Positions 14,846-17,968 of a stretch of 17,968 bases of DNA are shown piece by piece (the first letter of the stretch is position 1; every line of letters begins with the position of its first letter). The translations under genes and the position numbers were made by a program. This DNA is from MED-G78 sp964343355 (GTDB taxonomy: Bacteria > Pseudomonadota > Gammaproteobacteria > Magnimaribacterales > D2472): positions 1 to 17,968 of the forward strand of contig CAYFJC010000027.1 in assembly GCA_964343355.1 (NCBI GenBank), read 5' to 3'. Under the pieces are notes generated by a model that saw nothing but the letters and a program-made list of their open reading frames with translations, was not told the DNA's origin and did no database searches.

Positions 14846-15208
14846 TTACTTTAATGCTCCTAATGTTAAACCTATATAGGTAGCTGCTATTGTAAATACA
14901 ATTGTCATTAATATATATAGAGCAGCTTCACCAAAATTTTGATTATTAAACATTTCAACAGTTTGGATTGAAAAAGCAGACATAGTTGTAAAAGATCCTA
15001 AAAAGCCAATAACAAAGAATACCTGCATCTCAGATTTCATGTCTGCCAAAAAGCCAAAAAGAAGACCAATAAGAAGACATCCAACTACGTTAACTCCAAG
15101 TGTTCCTATGTGCTGGCTAGTTGAAAAATATTTTGTAATTATCTCTGTTAGACCATATCTAGAAATGGCTCCCAAAGCTCCACCAATTCCTATAAATAAA
15201 ATATTCAT
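14846..15208 (-). CDS. crcB: Fluoride channel Fluc/CrcB
   Basis: Small four-helix inner-membrane protein that works as an antiparallel dimer exporting fluoride. Numbered from ATG 15208, the family marks are GIGGALGAISRYGL (7-20), GTLGVNVVG (35-43) with the pore Asn40, and GFLGSFTTMSAFS (68-80). Its 120 residues are the usual length. In most members the last motif is TTFSTFS, whose two phenylalanines line the ion path; here the first is Met76 and the second Phe79 is kept. A TTG at 15211 is in frame directly before the ATG and has been ignored: with ATG 15208 the start overlaps the lolA stop as TGATG, a standard coupling arrangement. No fluoride riboswitch is expected inside an operon this tight and none is visible. 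Confidence 0.92.
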   Translation of the reverse strand: MNILFIGIGGALGAISRYGLTEIITKYFSTSQHIGTLGVNVVGCLLIGLLFGFLADMKSEMQVFFVIGFLGSFTTMSAFSIQTVEMFNNQNFGEAALYILMTIVFTIAATYIGLTLGALK

Positions 15209-15726
15209 CAATTCAGTGTTAAGTTTTTAAACATAATTAAATTCTCAATATTAAGATTGTCATTATATTTTAAATAATAAATCTTATTCTCTTTAAATTT
15301 AACCTCTATTTCATTGTAACTCTCTTCAAGCGAAGACTTAATAAAGATGGTGTCTCTATCAAATTCTAAATCGTAACTTGGGTTATCAAGAGTAAGACCG
15401 TTTAGAAGAATATCTATTAGCATGTTGTCTTCAAGATCGCTTAACTGCATTCTTGATGTCTGATTTAACTCTATGTCTGTGATAATAATTTGATCCTTGG
15501 TCAGTTCATATTTTTCTTTAAAAGGATAATCAACATAAAAAATGGTACCTTCTTTATTTTTTAAAATCCTACCTTCACTTTTATCAATTGAATTTGTGTA
15601 AGGGTTTATCGAGGATTGAATAAAAGCTAAGCTTGAACTCCTAAAAGAATCATTAAAAAGGCTTATAAGGTCATTTGAAAAAGTTAGAGGGCTTGTTAAA
15701 AGAAGAGCTAAATATATTAATCTCAT
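15208..15726 (-). CDS. lolA: LolA-like periplasmic lipoprotein carrier
   Basis: Probable periplasmic chaperone that carries lipoproteins from the LolCDE transporter to the outer membrane. It has a signal peptide (MRLIYLALLLTSPLTFS, cleavage near 17). The mature part is about 155 residues of predicted beta structure. The LolA-like pattern is an F.....N.Y....D.SEGRIL strand pair (about 35-55), a YVDYPFKEKYEL segment (64-75, matching the family's P...R.E region), then LLNGL near 113-117. At 172 residues it is shorter than the E. coli protein (about 203) and quite divergent, so sequence alone is only suggestive. Position directly after ftsK and ahead of serS, as in E. coli and Pseudomonas, makes the call secure. 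It begins five bases after ftsK ends and its TGA overlaps the crcB ATG. Confidence 0.85.
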   Translation of the reverse strand: MRLIYLALLLTSPLTFSNDLISLFNDSFRSSSLAFIQSSINPYTNSIDKSEGRILKNKEGTIFYVDYPFKEKYELTKDQIIITDIELNQTSRMQLSDLEDNMLIDILLNGLTLDNPSYDLEFDRDTIFIKSSLEESYNEIEVKFKENKIYYLKYNDNLNIENLIMFKNLTLN

Positions 15727-15731
15727 TAAAG

Positions 15732-17968
15732 TTATGTTCTTTTTGGGACCATTACTTCTCTTGAGCCATTTGAGCTCATCTCAGTTACTATCCCCGCTTG
15801 CTCCATCGTTTCTATTATTCTTGCAGCCCTGTTATAACCAATTCTTAGTTTTCTTTGCACAGCTGAAATTGAGGCCCTTCTAGAATCAATAACAAAATTA
15901 ACTGCTTCGTCATAAAGTTCATCTGCTTCTTCTTCATTTGAATTTTCATTAGACCATCCTGGGATAGGACCTGTATCCTGAACATCTGAAACGATGCTGT
16001 CTATATAATCAGGCTCTGATCGTTTCTTCCAATCAGCTACAACTCTGTGAACTTCATCATCACCAACGAAAGCACCATGAACTCTTATAGGAACACTTAA
16101 CCCAGGAGGAAGATAAAGCATATCGCCCCATCCAAGTAATTGCTCAGCTCCGCCCTGATCCAGAATAGTTCTAGAATCAATTTTGGAGGAAACTTGAAAA
16201 CCAATTCTTGTAGGTATGTTTGCCTTAATTAAACCAGTAATAACATCAACCGAAGGTCTTTGTGTTGCAAGTATAAGATGTATTCCTGCTGCTCTAGCTT
16301 TCTGAGCTATTCTAGCAATCAGATGTTCAACTTTTTTACCTACAAGCATCATCATGTCTGCGAACTCATCAACCACTACTACGATTGAAGGTAGTTTTTC
16401 TAGATAAACATCCTCATCTTCAGTTAGAGGGTCTGGTATTTGTTCGCCATTAGCTGCTGCATCTTCAATCTTTTTATTAAAGCCCTGAAGATTTCTAACA
16501 CCCATTACCGACATCAGCTTGTACCTTCGATCCATCTCTGCAACACACCAGCGCAAGCCATTAGAGGCATCAGTCATATCTGTAATAACGGGGGTTAGTA
16601 GATGAGGAATTCCATCATAAACAGATAGCTCTAGCATTTTGGGATCAATCATGATTAAACGAACATCCTCGGGATCAGATTTAAATAACAAACTTAGTAA
16701 CATAGCATTCACACCAACAGATTTACCTGATCCTGTGGTGCCAGCAACTAATAAATGCGGCATTTTAGCAAGATCAACAACAACAGGTTTTCCTGCAATA
16801 TCATGACCCAAAGCTAGTGATAAGCTTGATGTAGATGATTTAAAGGCGTTAGAAGAAAGTATCTCTGTTAGACGAACCATTTTCCTATTAGTATTAGGTA
16901 TTTCAATACCAACAACTGATTTCCCTTCTATAACTTCAACGACTCTGACGCTGCTAACTGCTAATGATCTAGCTATATCCTGAGCAATATTAGTAACCTT
17001 GCTAGCTTTAGTCCCAGGTGCTAGCTCGATTTCAAACCTAGTAACAACTGGTCCAGGTAAAACTGAAACAACATCTGCTGTCACTCCAAATTCTGCAAGC
17101 TTAACTTCGAGCAGGCTTGCTAAAGCGCTAAGATCCTCTTGAGATAAAGAAGATCCATCATCAAGCGCTCTATCTAAGAGCTCAGTGCTTGGCATTCTGG
17201 TTTTTTCATCTTCGGATACAGGCTTTGTAGTCGAAGTGTTTTTGGTAACAGGCTTAATGTCTGATTTGGTTTTTTCTGGCTCAGGAGCTTTTTGGATCTC
17301 CTGAACGGGAGCCTTGATTTCAACAGGTTTCTTTAAAGCAACCTCTTTAACTTCTTCTTCTTTTCTTTTTAAGTTGGCCTCAAGTCTCAATCTTTGTTTT
17401 TCTCTTGATTTATTAATAAAGCTTTTAGTTTTATTAATAAAATTTGAAGTTATCTCTTTAAACTTTTTAGTTACTAAGAGTAAAAATGAACCCACTAAAT
17501 CTATTACTTTGGCCCAGCTAAAATTAAATGCTAAGGCAAAGGAAGGTATTAAAAATAGAATTAAAAATATTAAAGATCCTATCTGACCAAAGATGCTTGA
17601 TAAAAAAGTAAATATTGAATTACCAATAAAGCCACCTGCAGATAATTCAGGATAAGTCTCACCTTCTAAATAAAATTCAAATAAAGAGCATGCGCATAAA
17701 ACTGTAGCTATTGCTCCGAGTAAACGGAAATATGATTTGGCTTTTGAAGAATATTTACTAGAAAAAAATATTGTTTCAACAGAGAGGCTAGCAAGAAGGG
17801 CTAGAATTATATAAGCAGCTATTCCAAAAAAGACAAAGAGTATATCTGAGATCCAAGCTCCAAAAGGACCACCCATATTAAGTATCTCTTGATTGGGTGA
17901 AAATGAAGAAAATCCTGGATCAGATGAATTGTAAGAAATAAGTGCTATAAAAATATATAAACATAAAC
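15732..17968 (-). CDS. ftsK: DNA translocase FtsK (5' end beyond the window)
   Basis: Septum-anchored DNA pump that clears the chromosome terminus and activates XerCD/dif recombination. The frame runs open to the right edge of the window. Codons before the ATG at 17876 read LISYNSSDPGFSSFS then NMGGPFGAWISD, the end of TM1 and first periplasmic loop of FtsK, so 17876 is an internal Met and the true start lies outside. From that Met: further membrane helices to about 135, a short K/E/P-rich linker (about 140-230), the alpha-beta motor with Walker A GTTGSGKS (379-386), Walker B IVVVVDE (498-504) and TQRPS (538-542), and the gamma winged helix (about 650-714) that reads KOPS sites. The linker is only about 100 residues against several hundred in E. 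coli, as in other compact FtsK proteins. First gene seen of the operon with lolA, crcB and serS. Confidence 0.97.
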   Translation of the reverse strand, partial: LCLYIFIALISYNSSDPGFSSFSPNQEILNMGGPFGAWISDILFVFFGIAAYIILALLASLSVETIFFSSKYSSKAKSYFRLLGAIATVLCACSLFEFYLEGETYPELSAGGFIGNSIFTFLSSIFGQIGSLIFLILFLIPSFALAFNFSWAKVIDLVGSFLLLVTKKFKEITSNFINKTKSFINKSREKQRLRLEANLKRKEEEVKEVALKKPVEIKAPVQEIQKAPEPEKTKSDIKPVTKNTSTTKPVSEDEKTRMPSTELLDRALDDGSSLSQEDLSALASLLEVKLAEFGVTADVVSVLPGPVVTRFEIELAPGTKASKVTNIAQDIARSLAVSSVRVVEVIEGKSVVGIEIPNTNRKMVRLTEILSSNAFKSSTSSLSLALGHDIAGKPVVVDLAKMPHLLVAGTTGSGKSVGVNAMLLSLLFKSDPEDVRLIMIDPKMLELSVYDGIPHLLTPVITDMTDASNGLRWCVAEMDRRYKLMSVMGVRNLQGFNKKIEDAAANGEQIPDPLTEDEDVYLEKLPSIVVVVDEFADMMMLVGKKVEHLIARIAQKARAAGIHLILATQRPSVDVITGLIKANIPTRIGFQVSSKIDSRTILDQGGAEQLLGWGDMLYLPPGLSVPIRVHGAFVGDDEVHRVVADWKKRSEPDYIDSIVSDVQDTGPIPGWSNENSNEEEADELYDEAVNFVIDSRRASISAVQRKLRIGYNRAARIIETMEQAGIVTEMSSNGSREVMVPKRT

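Noticed and set aside
15209..15211. TTG start for crcB one codon before the ATG
   Set aside because: The ATG at 15208 forms a standard TGATG coupling with the lolA stop and fits the usual N-terminus.
17314..17586. 90-codon + strand frame opposite ftsK
   Set aside because: Antisense to the ftsK linker and membrane region; its Leu/Ser/Lys-rich composition is what the reverse complement of Lys/Glu-rich coding DNA gives.
1..17968. CRISPR arrays, tRNA genes, insertion sequences, phage or defence genes
   Set aside because: No regularly spaced repeats, cloverleaf-like sequences, transposase or nuclease-type proteins were seen.

Overview
The window is about 18 kb of low-GC (roughly one third G+C by eye), densely packed bacterial DNA with two TonB-dependent outer-membrane receptors and an ftsK-lolA-crcB-serS run. 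It therefore comes from a Gram-negative bacterium, most likely a streamlined marine gammaproteobacterium. AT-rich code, short intergenic gaps, stop/start overlaps, TonB receptors beside small esterases and a CNT nucleoside carrier fit the SAR86 clade. That placement is inference; no marker phylogeny could be run. I see no tRNA, rRNA, insertion sequence, prophage or CRISPR array, and no gene-free stretch longer than 136 bases.

Layout. (1) Positions 1-2388, + strand: a BCCT-type betaine/choline/carnitine carrier overlapping an alpha/beta hydrolase. The carrier's reading frame clearly starts upstream of its first ATG, but no canonical start codon exists there. (2) Positions 2392-6843, - strand: a classic TonB-dependent receptor with its own promoter region, preceded in transcription order by a translationally coupled pair, a cytoplasmic monoacylglycerol-lipase-like hydrolase and a secreted, cysteine-rich PHB-depolymerase/feruloyl-esterase-like protein. 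(3) Positions 6880-7995, + strand and divergent from that pair: a long-form FabH-like ketoacyl synthase. (4) Positions 8045-8191, + strand: a 48-residue single-span membrane protein whose -10 box is placed for a leaderless transcript. (5) Positions 8200-10359, - strand: a 2-oxoglutarate/Fe(II) oxygenase followed 3 nt later by a NupC-type nucleoside carrier. (6) Positions 10419-13460, - strand: a large Oar-like TonB receptor with a promoter and a strong terminator. (7) Positions 13597-17968, - strand: ftsK (5' end outside the window), lolA, crcB and serS in one tight operon.

How the genes may work together. The core operon serves chromosome segregation, lipoprotein trafficking, fluoride export and tRNA charging. 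The remainder looks like accessory nutrient uptake. Three serine hydrolases, a TonB receptor and a ketoacyl synthase resembling the type that feeds medium-chain acyl-CoA into fatty acid synthesis lie within 6.5 kb and suggest scavenging of esters or lipids. The oxygenase-NupC pair suggests uptake and oxidative processing of a nucleoside or nucleobase. Both pathway ideas are inferences from gene order.
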